A DNA stretch of 64,000 nt from Avidehalobacter sp964569265 (GTDB lineage Bacteria; Bacillota; Dehalobacteriia; UBA4068; UBA4997), in assembly GCA_964569265.1 (NCBI GenBank), contig CAZMTO010000002.1, positions 1 to 64,000 of the forward strand. The letters run 5' to 3'. The notes below the pieces were generated by a model. It saw nothing but the letters and a program-made list of their open reading frames with translations. It was not told where the DNA came from and made no database searches. The position numbers and the translations under genes are program-made. This document shows, piece by piece, positions 9,801 to 18,600 of the stretch. Positions within the stretch are counted from its first letter, which is position 1. The number at the start of each line of letters is the position of its first letter.

Positions 9801-11783
9801 ACTATGACTGAACCCCAGATACTTTCCGGTACCACCAGGTTCTACGATGTTACCAGCCAGAACGTTTATAACGGTGTGGCATATCCGTGGCGTACCTATC
9901 ATAGCGAGCCGGTATACCCGATTGTAATAACCACAACTATTACTGCCGAGGACGGCACCAGCGCACCGTATTATGTTTTGGCTATAAGTGATGCTGCCTA
10001 TGACGGCAAAACTGCTTATAAGTTTGGTATCAGCCTTAACAAAACAGAGCTTGCTCTTAAGAAAAATACCGATGAAGCACTTGTAGCAAACGTAGCATAC
10101 CTGGGCGACGCCCCGACCGTTACCTGGACAAGCAGCGAACCGACTGTTGCCGAGGTTGACGCAACCGGTAAAGTAACCGCTAAAAGCGAGGGTACTGCTG
10201 TGATTACCGCAGCAATAGCTGAAGATATGACCGCAACCTGCACGGTAACCGTTACGGCGGCCGGCAGCACTGGCGGTGGCGGCACCGGCGGCGGCACGGT
10301 AGAAAAGACCGTACCCGTTTATGTTACCTACAGCAGTGAAGGCCAGATAGCCGAGGGTAAGGACGGTACCCTGCTTTATAAGGTGCCCATTGAAGCCCGC
10401 GACGTTGACGGCGACAAAAAGATAACTATGGCCGATGCCTTTGTGGTTTTGCACGAACAATACTACGAGGACGGCGTTGACGGCATAGTAGTTGGCGAAA
10501 CCGGTTGGGTTAGCACCTTCTGGGGCGATTCTTCGTCGAACTTTGGCTATGCTAAAAACCACAAGTGGACAGACGTTGCCGGTTCGGTAAGCATCAGTAA
10601 GGGCGACCTGCTGGATATATACCTGCTGGCAGATATTACGGAATATTCTGATCTGCTTACGTGGTTTGATCAGGACAGCTATACCGCCAAAACCGGCACT
10701 GCCAAAACCTTTACCGTAAAGGGTGCCAACATCTTTAAGTCCGGCCCCAGCAGCTTGGCTACTGCCTACCCGGAAAATGCCGATGTTACGGTATTTGATG
10801 AGGACGGCAATGATGTTTTGACGACAAAAACCGATAAAAACGGCCAGTTTAAGCTGACATTTGCTGATCCCGGCCTGTACACTGTTTTGGTAGACGGTAC
10901 CTGTGCTTATTCGGCCAAGGGTGAATTTGGCGCGGTGGACTACAGCGATGCTACCGTTGTTCCCACTCGCTGCACTGTTTCGGTAAGCGGCACTTCTACC
11001 GGCGGTTCTATCGGTGGCGGCAGTGATACCGACACCAAGTACACTGCGGCTGACGTAAAAGACCTGATCGACAAGATTGGTACCGTTACCAAAGACAGCA
11101 AGTCCGCAATCGAGAAGGCACGTGAGGCTTATGACTCCCTGACGGCTGCCCAGAAGAAGAACGTTACCAACTACGACAAGCTGACCGCCGCTGAAAAAGC
11201 TTATACCGAGCTTACCGGCGAGAAGATCGATACCAATAAGCTGCCGTTTACCGACGTAGCAAAGGGCGCTTGGTACTACGACGCGATTAAAGCAATGTAC
11301 GATAAGGGCCTGATGAACGGCGAAAGCGAAACCAAGTTTATGCCGAACAACAAACTGAGCCGTGCAATGCTGGTAACTATTCTGTACCGTATGCAGAACG
11401 AACCCAATGTTAGCACAAACGCATTGTTCAACGATGTTGCTAATGGTCAGTGGTACACCAAGGCTGTAGCCTGGGCTAGCGCCAACAACGTTGTTAATGG
11501 CGTAGGCGAAGGTAAGTTTGCTCCCAACGACAGCGTAACCCGTCAGGAAATGGCAGCAATGCTGTACCGTTACGCTAAAGCTACCGGTATGGACACTACC
11601 GCAACCGCTTCTCTGAACGGCTTCAAGGATAGCGCCAAGGTAGCTAATTGGGCAACCGATGCTATGAAGTGGGCAGTTGGCAGCGGCCTGATGAAGGGTA
11701 ATGATGACAACACCATCAACCCGATGGGCACTGCAACACGTGCGGAAGTAGCAACTGTGATTATTCGCCTGCTTAGCAAGTAG
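801..11783 (+). CDS. Giant SLH-anchored multidomain surface protein (3,660 aa)
   Basis: This is an exported, wall-anchored protein. It has a signal peptide (about 1-27), five 13-residue PEQPAADEQPVEQ repeats (94-158), a long beta-rich region, and a beta-helix/GLUG-like region (about 974-1290). A Cys-rich GHxW module follows (about 1330-1460), then a helical spacer and a DUF4430-like module (about 1710-1830). Next come an Ig-like domain (about 1950-2040), a second GLUG-like region, a PQQ-like beta-propeller (about 2450-2857), a Big2 domain (about 3074-3152) and a second DUF4430-like module (from about 3167). Three SLH repeats (3480-3660) bind wall polymer. ATG 801 sits 9 bases after AAAGGAG; GTG 798 is also possible. 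Cobalamin riboswitch 1 lies upstream. The DUF4430 similarity here is remote, so a corrinoid role is inferred mainly from regulation. Confidence 0.9.
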   Translation: MKRKFLAYLLMLTMLFNIAMPYGAYATDLQSDGFSQVLTDNETETGNDATDEVDGAATADTPSADAEQEAPTGDTPAVDEDYEAESDGKEADEPEQPAADEQPVEQPEQPAADEQPVEQPEQPAADEQPVEQPEQPAADEQPVEQPEQPAADEQPVEQPEQPAAPVLGGELTVGYLNTLQTAVDAYNSAANLILQVDGGNYWSNIGEVKVYNYNTATGEKGDEITVPAKVAGVYSISLAAGDYWVEGYHFNTKALLGGMHIAVTDTPATYNIKNLVNIKATNAAFSLSLKATSADGTVERKLEPVSDGRGAYTCIFVYGETVTATFTPTDETIMTSPVSASITPNSNNYEYAGPQAAFKIYHYLTVTAPLGSTIDAGIMVNYFKFDFAEPVGEAVNTETTTSLKFKLPEALGTNIWNGLLESHFIRVQHPDGITYWNGARWNADTTVEVSSSDLRIGDSSFNSKTVVNDFSNSILDLGNLYMSVNAQGFLPMSIGDTHEVNLHRNWQAVDSYWPSIVALPDMHFEVVDLDGNPSDVVTIEPTTKYNNSQVNVKANKNGTAIVLVTYDAVTLEKAYDITDEGETSNCLTFSAIWPEFTGVFVVNVGSNADINTNMILQRIDPNKADITATTQTTALDAEHDILFYTGNEGAGFSFKPEDGCTVSVARCNIAGGKMSFNGFTADNVTVADDGTVTVKGLKDGRHIVKVEKGGKAVYQVVTARSISYDLYKEDGETPITAENPAMPGDKVVVQFHRLVNPAERLAGAYNFTASVTLRDVDNTMFQSVKAVPGTTYGSYIFNGVESSQRLTVTIPRYIAEDSYDLLGSIYVGGFGNAPGAHRLPYMRYGAEREKGLSAGAGGDNCRIENISIPVKPAVMKERTLILQDESTSEKLTDISALSIKLTDLDGENIRLTGDKFTVPAGTYNYDISGAGVRRAQGSIAVTEDGLEYTVTVVKTAANAWGGSEETEPAQIDGVYQIGTGAELAWFSRQNINRVAVSGKLTADIDLANYAWNNNNPNAYVTTSVILDGDGHTISGLNATNGLFVMVGNGSKFTNLTVEGVVNCVGSGAAIVGNATGTTFENCVSKVNIVTSGPNVGGIVGFATNVIVKNCVNEGDITSVASTTPASYLGGLVGQAAGSSYVQIENGQNKGNITGNGQYAGGIIAYVNSTLDNRIIGCINNGDVAQGMACGGIVGQAKAKLVMQDCYNTGKSSEGGLAGNFGGYGSWGTADNNSPAIAKNCYSTGEAGSKALFGEFAGWASETNTFAENCVYLQGLKADPNGTELTAEQLKEFTPIASAIKPVCGGDRYPALSWEPGVKFHEVGTTGATIPAACTTDGYTEYTCKNCNKGYKDNFVSALGHSWCEDDGTGDCTDCNYTAPTCTAGGSLVRTCKNAGCEETNVTAVKALGHNWCTHDVNSTCEHCSYTTVAGCTNDGVLTRICTHDGCEEPKTAVVPALGHMINEAAKDDHPAYVISDCARSGCDVKNHKFWKSPYFEHMTLPDDYTKVKDLSMNTAEVGWKYNSENQRFENHGVFEKVSFNFTLLTSGTLEFGFGCRQTYGFYDNGIVTLAKGDTVLISDTINWQNMNDFAFKQYEKVLAKGTYTLSFEMTKGTYTDPDAYLYFKDVKLAAHDVEVNEADITAAQDVVAKIEAIDKTVTLDSERNIVSARNAYDALTDAQKQLVNNLSTLTAAEAALQALKDAAAAPKNITVYVSYYKEGEFVYGDDTAKTLLHKAPVTLEGTASDTFNMADAFKAFHTKYYAGGEAGYEGDSWVSKFWGESTSMVGYAKNNAWVLSAQEAVADNDTLTLYVLKDTTQYSDLLTWFDKDSYNATAGTAKSFTVNGVNLMGSGDKNPAVAKPAGATIKVYNAEGTELEALATTTDTNGMFKLTIPYNGTYTVVVSGTCSYTMSGGYYDGETRTDAPVVPTRCTVVASGGQDAPAKPVTPTFGTNLTGGVVMYVKGDTATALTVAATVTDEGTLSYKWQKSTNGTDWTDIADAATASYTPATDALGTVYYRCVAVNTLGGQTAMANSAAVQVEVYDETMKGRGTADDPYVIRTEADLLAINKNLAAHYILKADIAPATWQSAIASTGSTAFTGTLDGNGHTITLPQGATAGLIGNGNATTVVKNLRLVAPGVSSSQKMPALLFDYKSAGGINVYNCAVIGTLNVTNSSATYAGGIIARVSNNNVNVKNCYAAVTINPGESSAKCGALFGVVSYGKVSDVYYDSTLMANGVGDTGKAEPVGMATADLKLAAETLNKNKPEGMLSWQNAADDYPVFGEHAFVQSGSVSITGDLKAGATVTAVDNLTGTGTRSYSWYKVDGNGKETLIENATAKDYTLTAAEVGYKVKVVVAVANALGGNTDYTTDSAVASDKLVNVTFKVTPADANVLVVNSAGIIVSSGQTTVSLAAESSFKYYVGKNGYTPVAKTLTTGTADSTETVALAAKKLPGFSSEETYNMLIGNISKLPNFPTSVDEAVLKWCVPVGTNYSPGEPTNPVFVGDDLFMAGNVKAEDGNGYFIKKLDPATGKVLKKVQLETNVNYTYNYFLTTSEDMLFIMTKTGVEAYDTDLNRLWVSDKMPGSQGLCPINYSDGYVYGGTCMANTSVFFCLSAADGSLVWQNAPDVGSGRETGHYWAGGCIIGDYVVYGSDGGRIYAANKYTGKIASTVDVATGANVRSSVAYDNGKIYFTSTDGYVYVANFDQTNGQISDLKSALVGIKAEGGGFGGTTTATPAIYNNRLYVGSSSYFAVFNATTLENIYRTEQKHGTLRDLRLVADDANKCVYAFATYYTTPGGLVMYTDKADQTTPSAESDFGIFMTDTTKQYGASMPIFGPDGTIYASNDKGYLSAYIKPAAYLTGLTADVGKFSAEFDKKVMQHELVVPVGTKEVTLNITADDGAAVTVDGKELQGKTYKVALADEAANVTIGVAKNNCELTYKIAIRAIHTDNSISVATSTSNNIAIDTKAISAYDGKNNVYVITGGNDDIRIWLAPTDAKATMTEPQILSGTTRFYDVTSQNVYNGVAYPWRTYHSEPVYPIVITTTITAEDGTSAPYYVLAISDAAYDGKTAYKFGISLNKTELALKKNTDEALVANVAYLGDAPTVTWTSSEPTVAEVDATGKVTAKSEGTAVITAAIAEDMTATCTVTVTAAGSTGGGGTGGGTVEKTVPVYVTYSSEGQIAEGKDGTLLYKVPIEARDVDGDKKITMADAFVVLHEQYYEDGVDGIVVGETGWVSTFWGDSSSNFGYAKNHKWTDVAGSVSISKGDLLDIYLLADITEYSDLLTWFDQDSYTAKTGTAKTFTVKGANIFKSGPSSLATAYPENADVTVFDEDGNDVLTTKTDKNGQFKLTFADPGLYTVLVDGTCAYSAKGEFGAVDYSDATVVPTRCTVSVSGTSTGGSIGGGSDTDTKYTAADVKDLIDKIGTVTKDSKSAIEKAREAYDSLTAAQKKNVTNYDKLTAAEKAYTELTGEKIDTNKLPFTDVAKGAWYYDAIKAMYDKGLMNGESETKFMPNNKLSRAMLVTILYRMQNEPNVSTNALFNDVANGQWYTKAVAWASANNVVNGVGEGKFAPNDSVTRQEMAAMLYRYAKATGMDTTATASLNGFKDSAKVANWATDAMKWAVGSGLMKGNDDNTINPMGTATRAEVATVIIRLLSK
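1080..1292 (+). repeat. 39-bp in-frame tandem repeat, five copies plus a partial
   Basis: Five full 39-base units encode PEQPAADEQPVEQ, followed by a partial PEQPAA. The repeat makes a proline-rich acidic stalk just after the signal peptide of the giant SLH protein. The near-identity of units suggests recent expansion and likely copy-number variation. Confidence 0.95.
11031..11783 (+). repeat. Duplicated SLH cassette, copy 1
   Basis: This 753-base segment encodes a helical spacer (AAQKKNVTNYDKLTAAEK) and three SLH repeats. It is the same length as, and almost identical in protein to, the 3' end of the gene at 27,745 (29,566-30,318). The similarity continues into the downstream noncoding DNA. 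Confidence 0.92.
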
Positions 11784-11788
11784 AACCG

Positions 11789-12097
11789 CAATAGCGGCAC
11801 ATCTGCTGTGTCATATAATTTCTCGCTTGTCGGTGTACCATCTGTACGCCTCTGGCGACTCGAAATTCTATTCCTTGCATCTGTACCACTCTTGCAATTC
11901 TATTAGGGTGGTGCAGGGCAATGTTGCGGTGTCATATAATTTCAATCAAGGCTGCCTGCCAAGGTATACAGGGCGGTGGGCGGGAATAGATAATCCTTTA
12001 TTCAGCCTTGATTGAAAAATTTTCAAACACTTGCGCCGCGGTGCGAAAATAATAATAAAAACGGAGTTAGGCTTTGCGGCATAGCTCCGTTTTTTTA
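11789..12097 (+). repeat. Dispersed structured repeat, copy B, with terminator
   Basis: The first 112 bases match copy A, and the whole block matches copy C (30,324-30,666). It contains a 15-bp inverted repeat (11,940-11,954 with 12,003-12,017) and ends in the terminator at 12,058-12,097. A 62-codon frame runs through it, but differences from copy C are mostly nonsynonymous while the helix is kept, so a structured 3' UTR element is more likely than a gene. Confidence 0.8.
12058..12097 (+). terminator. Intrinsic terminator of the giant SLH gene
   Basis: The stem acggag...ctccgt is followed by at least seven T. The same terminator, with minor changes, ends the second operon at 30,627-30,666. 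Confidence 0.85.
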
Positions 12098-12160
12098 TAA
12101 AAATGCCGGTAATTTTGCAAAGGCATGGCATTAGATCGGTAAAAAAATTTAATAATGCAG

Positions 12161-12198
12161 TCAGAGCTGTGCCAAGTGGGTGCGGCTCTGATTTTTTT
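12161..12198 (+). terminator. Second intrinsic terminator upstream of riboswitch 2
   Basis: The stem tcagagc (12,161-12,167) with gctctga (12,185-12,191) is followed by seven T. It may be a tandem backup terminator insulating the two B12-controlled transcripts. Confidence 0.75.
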
Positions 12199-12230
12199 GT
12201 AAAAAAGTTTAAAAATTTGCGTAAAAAGAC

Positions 12231-12259
12231 TTGTTTTTTTTTTTTTTTTGATGTATCAT
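12231..12259 (+). promoter_or_regulatory. Putative promoter with a T16 tract in its spacer
   Basis: TTGTTT (12,231-12,236) and TATCAT (12,254-12,259) are exactly 17 bases apart. Thirteen of the 17 spacer bases are part of an unbroken run of 16 T (12,234-12,249). The riboswitch begins 35 bases after the -10 box. Slippage in the run would change the spacer length of the promoter for the whole 18-kb operon. Confidence 0.55.
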
Positions 12260-12294
12260 TAGATTAAAGCACTAAAATCGACAAATTTCATACG

Positions 12295-12497
12295 CAGTTA
12301 AGTGTCGCTATGGGTGGTAAAAGTCCATAGTGGTGAAAAGGGAAGTCCGGTGAAAATCCGGTACGGGGCCGCCGCTGTAACGGTTGCTTCATCAAGGGTG
12401 AAAGCCCGCCATTGCTCTGCTTGGGTGCAGGGTGAGAAGGTTAGATGAAGCTGTGTAGCTAATGCTATAACCTAAAGTCAGAAGACCTGCTTAACTG
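12295..12497 (+). ncRNA. Cobalamin riboswitch 2
   Basis: The 3' B12 box agtcagaagacctgct is at 12,476-12,491. The core motifs gggaagtccggtg, gccgccgctgtaac and aagcccgccattg are all present. A perfect 8-bp P1 joins cagttaag (12,295-12,302) and cttaactg (12,490-12,497). The terminator at 12,556-12,592 follows, indicating transcriptional repression by B12 of the five-gene surface operon starting at 12,664. Confidence 0.95.
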
Positions 12498-12555
12498 TTG
12501 GGCTTGTACCTGCGCACAAGGGGCAAGCCGCAATTTTTTGTATACGGTAAAAACG

Positions 12556-12592
12556 GCACCGCTATCAAGGTTCACTTGGTGGCGGCTTTTTT
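12556..12592 (+). terminator. Riboswitch 2 expression-platform terminator
   Basis: An 11-bp stem with two G-U pairs (12,559-12,569 with 12,575-12,585) runs into a T tract. It lies between the aptamer and the protease gene. Confidence 0.82.
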
Positions 12593-12663
12593 GTGCCAAA
12601 AATCTGCCGTGGCTTTAGGGCGCGGCAGTTAAAATAGATACATAAAAATTATTAGGGGGAACA

Positions 12664-15600
12664 ATGATGAAAACTAAAGCCTGGCTAAAAAAATGCCTAT
12701 GCTATGTGTTGATGTTGGCCATGATATTATCGGCCGGGTGGCCGACAGGTGTTGCTATGGCGGCAGACAACGTGCTGGGTGTAAGCTTTACGCAGGTAGA
12801 TGACGATTTGGTGCAAGCGAGCCTTTTGCCGCAAGCTGACGATGCGGTGGTGCTGGCGTCCGGGGATGAGTATGATCCTGGCGAATTGGTGCGTGTTTCG
12901 ATTGTTTTAGAAGATGCAGCGACTATTCAGGCGGGCTACAGTATTAACGCTGTTGCCGAAAACGTCCGCGCTATGAGCTACCGTCAAAAGCTGAAGGCGG
13001 AGCAAAACCAAATAAAGCGCGCCATAGAAGCCGCCCTGGGTGATGACCTGAAAGTAAAGTGGAACCTGACTCTGGCTGCTAACCTGATGTCGGCTGAGGT
13101 AGAAGTTGGGCAGATAGATACCATACGCGCTGTAGACGGTGTAAAGGATGTTGTTATCGAGCAGCAGTATCAGCCGATGGCAACCGCCCAAACCGATGAT
13201 GTTGCCCGGCCGCAGATGACGATATCTACCGGTATGACCGGTATGCAGAACGCCTGGCAAAATGGGTATACCGGCGCAGGTTCTCGTGTGGCAATAATTG
13301 ACACCGGTATAGATGTTGATCACCAGTCTTTTAATGGGGCGGCGTTAGAATACGCTTTGGCTAAAAACGCTGCTGCCAAGGGTGTTGACGAAGCGGAGTA
13401 TCTGGCCGGGCTTAATTTGCTGGATGCTGCCAAGGTAGATGCTGTGAGTTCGGAATTAAACGTTACCGCTATTAACAACCAGGCTAACGGCACTAATATG
13501 TATCACAGCAGCAAGCTGCCCTTTGCCTTTAACTATGTAGATCAATCTTATGAATATGTTGACCACAACAAAGATTCGCAGACCGACCACGGCTCTCATG
13601 TGGCCGGTATTGCGGCGGCTAACCGTTATATAGAAAAAGACGGCGCTATGGCAGATGCCATAGATACGGTAATGGTGGCAGGGCAGGCACCTGATGCCCA
13701 GCTGCTGGTGATGAAGGTTTTTGGTATGAACGGCGGCGCTTATGATTCGGACTATATGGCCGCTATTGAAGATGCCATTGTTTTGGGAGCCGATTCTATC
13801 AACCTTTCTCTGGGCAGCAGCGCCAACGGTTTTTCTACTGCCGGTGTTTATCAGCAAATTATGGAAAGCCTTACTGATGCCGGGGCGGTAGTGTGTATGG
13901 CAGCCGGCAACGATGGTAATTTTGCCGAAAATGCCTATACTGCCAAAAGCACGGGTGGTTCCGGTTTGCTTTATACCGATGACGTTATGTACAGCCATAT
14001 GGGCAGCCCCAGTTCTTTTACTAATTCTATGTCGGTTGCTTCGGTAGATAACCAGGGCATTATCAGTGATTCGTTTTTATCGTTTGGGCAGGGCGATGAC
14101 CTGTTTACGGTAGGTTACAGCGAAACTCTTTACAACGATATGAAGTCTATGCGCAGCCTTGATACCGCTGCCGAGGGCGGTACAGAGTATGAATTTGTGC
14201 TGGTGCCGGGCCTTGGCTACCGCGAGGATTACGATGGTATTGATGTAAGCGGCAAAATTGCCTTTGTATCGCGTGGGGATACACCTTTTTATGAAAAAGC
14301 CACCATTGCCGTTGAACAGGGGGCAATCGCCACTGTTATTTATAACAATGTAGGCGGCAGTATGGGTATGGATATGACTGACTATCACGAAGCAGCACCG
14401 GCGGTATCTATTACCAAAGACGATGCCGAAAAAATTAAGGCTATGGCCGATGAGCTGGTAAGTGATATTGACGAGATATACTACGGCGGTAAAATGCGTG
14501 TTAATGGCACTTTAAGCCTTATAGCGGGTGACAAAAACAGCTACACCATGAGCTCCTTCAGTTCTTGGGGCAGTACCGGAGATTTGGCCTTAAAGCCGGA
14601 AATAACCGCACCCGGCGGCAGTATTTATTCGGTAAATGGGTCGCAGACAGCACCCGATGGTTACAAAATTAACAGCGGTACATCTATGGCTACGCCGCAG
14701 GTGGCCGGTATAGCTGCCGCTATTGGTCAATACATAAGAGAACACAAGCTGACCGAAAAATTCGGACACAGTGCGCGGCAAATTGCTCAGTCGCTGCTTA
14801 TGGCTACGGCTATACCGCTAAAGGATGACAATGGCAACTATTACCCCCTGTTGCAGCAGGGTGCCGGCTTGGCTAACGGCGAAAACGCCATAAATGCCGG
14901 GGCTTATATTTTGATGAGCGAGGGTGCAAGCCCCAGTTGGCAGGACGGCAAAGTAAAGGCCGAATTGGGTGATGACCCTGAGCGCACCGGTGTTTATGAA
15001 TTTGGCTTTACACTTTATAATACCGAAAACATCGCTAAAACCTATCAGCTTGCAGCCGAATTGTTTACGCAGGCTGTAGCCGAATATCCGTCGGCACCCG
15101 GCTTGACAACTACGGCGGAATATGCCTTAAAAACCACAACACCGCTGGATTCTTCTGCTACCTTTACTGCCAACGGCACCAATATTGGCAGCACGCTTGC
15201 TGTTCCTGCCAATGGCAGTGTAACGGTGCAGGCCAAGGTTAGTGTAACACCCAAGGGTAAGGCCTGGCTGGAAGAACACTACCAAAAGGGCACGTATATT
15301 CAGGGGTTTGTATTTGCCCGACCGCTGGCTAATGCCGACGGAGCAATAAGCGGCAGTACGCTGCACATTCCGCTGTTTGCCTTTTACGGTAACTGGACTG
15401 ACCCGGCAATGTATGATGCGGTAAACTGGCAAAACGGCAGCAGCACCGGCACGTATTCCACACCGTTTATCTCCGATGCTTCTCGTACCAGTTACGCAGT
15501 TAACTATGACGTTAATTCTCCGTTGAATACAGGTTCGGCGGGCGAGACCAGCTATATCGGCACTAATCATCTGGTGATGAACAATGCCAACGGGGTGGCT

Positions 15601-18600
15601 TATATTTTGGGTGGTAACCCGTTAGTAAAAGATGCTGTATATTTGCCGGAGCGTAACGCGGTAAGCAGCCAATCTACTGCTGCCCAGTGGGAATTTTTGC
15701 CGCTGCGTGACAGTGTTGTAAAAAAGGCACAGATAAAAAATTTAACGGCTAATACTGTTTTGCAGGAAAACACCATTGAATCGGCAGACCTTGGCGTTTG
15801 GTATAGCAAAAACGACGGTTATTGGCAGGGCGGTGTAAACACTATGCCGCTAAACCAAAGTCTGGCTGCCGTAAACGAAGGTGAACAGATAGAATTCAGC
15901 TTTGTTCGCCTGCCGGAATATTACGCTGCCGGCAAAATGGGAGAAAACAGCCCGGTAGGCACGGGCGCCCTGCTAAGCATTACGGCGGTGGTAGATGAAG
16001 CCAACCCCCAAACTCAGGATATAACCTATAACAGCAACGACAACACCCTTACTGTAAAGGCAGCAGACGAAAACTACATTGCGGCGGTTGCACTTTACAG
16101 CCGCGACGGTCAAAGGGTTATTGCCTATACCGGTGCCGATGAAACGCTGACTAAGGGGCAGGCGGGCAACTTTGTTATTGCTCTGCCCAACAAGATAGAC
16201 GGTGAATATTTGTTGCAGGTTTATGACTACGCTATGAATACCGCCACCTACCGCATTGCTTTGTCTGATACTGCTATAAGCTACACCGGTGCTATGCTTG
16301 CCTATGATATGACCGATAAAGCGTGGGTGCAGGTAGACGAACAGTCGGCGCGGTTGGGTACTATTGCCAAAACTCACAGCTACACGGCGGCCACTGCTGT
16401 AGGCAGCACTGTTTATGCTATTGCCTATGGCACCGAGCTTTATGCGCTGGATATTTATCAGCCGCAAAACAGCACGCTGCTGGGCGATACCAATATCAAT
16501 ATAGTAGATATGGCGTATAACGCGCAGGACGGCAGCCTGTACGGTGTAAGTGACAACAGCAAGCTGGTAAAAATAAATATGACAACCGGCAAGGCTATAG
16601 AGATTGGCACCCTGCCGATAAATACCAACACCTTAGCCTGCGATACCAAGGGTAATTTTTACAGCAACCTTTACGGCACCGGCAAGGTATACACCTACAC
16701 GTTAGATGCTTTAGCTGCCGGTGATGCTGCTTATGATCTTAACGGTGACGGCGCTGTAAATATGGCCGATGTTCAGGCTATGCTGGATAACATTACCGGC
16801 AAAAAGGTGTCGGCGGCGGCTATTGATATAAACGGTGACGGTTTGACCGATACTTACGATGCGTATCTGCTGCTTGGCAAGCTGCCGGGTACGGTAAAAC
16901 TGGTGGCCGATACCGGTATTGTCAGCAAATATATGCAGGCAATGGAAGCCGACCCCAACGATGATACCCTGTATTGGGCAAGCTACAGCACGCAGCCGGT
17001 AAACAGTACCGAAATTGGCTTTGCATATATGTTTAAAATAAACACGGCAACCGGCAAGTATGTAAATTGTGGTGATTTTGATAACCAGCTAAGCAGCCTG
17101 GTGATACTGGACAAGCACGCCGGCAGCGGTTATGCACCGCTTTATGACCTTGCGGATATTGCCAAGGCCGAGGCTGCCGTTGCAGACCTTGGCAGCAAAA
17201 CCTACTTAAATTCTATGGCCGAAGCTGCTGCTTTGGCGGTAAATATGGGCGTAGACAACAGCCTTAAAGACGACGCACCCAAAACCGTAACGGTGAGCAT
17301 AACAGCCGGGCAAAATATTACCAATGCTTTGTACAGGCTTAGCTACGGTGACGATATGCAGTTTGTGTCGGCGGCAAGCCCTGCCGATGTTGTAAGCATT
17401 AAGGCGGATAACAGTACATTGTGTCTGGCGGCGGCATCTGTTAACGGTGTTGCGGCCGGTGAGGCTATTGCCACCCTGACGTTTAGCACCAAAGCCTGTG
17501 CCGGTGATGTTGAGCTTGCCCGTTTAGAGGAAAACACCGCACATACCGATATTACCGAAGCTTTGATAAGTGATTCTCATATGTGGGGCAGTTGGCAGGT
17601 TACCCAAGCGGCTACCTGTGTGGTCGATGGTGTAAAAACCCGCACCTGTGAGCTTTGCGGCAAGGCACAGACGGAAGCTATGGCTCGTGAAACCACCGCA
17701 CATAGCTGGGGAGATTGGCAAACTGCGGTTGCCGCTACCCCAACCGGGCCCGGAGAAAAATACCGTGTGTGCGAAGAATGTGACCGACAGCAAACCGGTT
17801 ATATTTTGCCGGATACTATGTCGGCTGCCGAGCAGGACAGTGCCTTTAACCGTGTTTGGGCGCGCAAGCTTACCTTAAACTATGCGCTGATTACCGGCGC
17901 GGGCGTAAACAAGGTAGAGGCTCTGACGGCAGAAAACGATACCACGATGCGTTATTTGGTAACATTGGCGGCTGCAACCGGGGCAGATGCTCAGTTCCAT
18001 ATACATATGGACCCGATTGAGCTGGTGGCCAGCGGTTTTGGTTCGGCGCTTAAAGCCAATAAAGTAGACCGTGTTACCTGGGATGATAATGATACTGAAT
18101 ATGATGTGGTGCTTAGCAATGGGCTGGCGTGCCTTACGGTTTATTGCTACGCTAACGAAACCGAATGTACTCCGGTAGAAATATATTTTGCAATAGGTGA
18201 TGAAGGTGAAAATATCGGTAGCCTTAGCACTGCCGATGTGCCGGGCTTTGGTATAAATCATCTGGAAATTTGGGAAACAAGCGGTGTAAACAAGGTATAT
18301 TACATCAGCAATGATGACGAAACCGAAAATGAATGTTATATATGGCTGGATACAGCTACCCTCGATAATGCTGTTATGCAGATTAACCCGGTTCCGGACA
18401 GTGCTGCGGCAACTACCGTAAGCAGCCCCCTGTGGAGCAGCGGCCAAAAGCTTGGTGAAAACGGTATTCAACTGGCGCTTAAAAACGGTACTGCCAACGT
18501 TACAGTTTCGGTAGACATAAATAGCTGGGGTAATGTAACCCACCGTAATTATAACCTGCACTTTAGCAATCACGCCAACCAGCCGCCTACGGTCCAAAAC

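Noticed and set aside
6015..10562. Several 180-390 codon minus-strand frames inside the giant SLH gene
   Set aside because: They are low-complexity shadows caused by codon bias, lack ribosome sites and show no family motif.
11827..12015. A 62-codon frame conserved with one at 30,361-30,570
   Set aside because: Conservation follows the DNA repeat. Differences are mostly nonsynonymous while the inverted repeat keeps pairing, so RNA structure explains it better.
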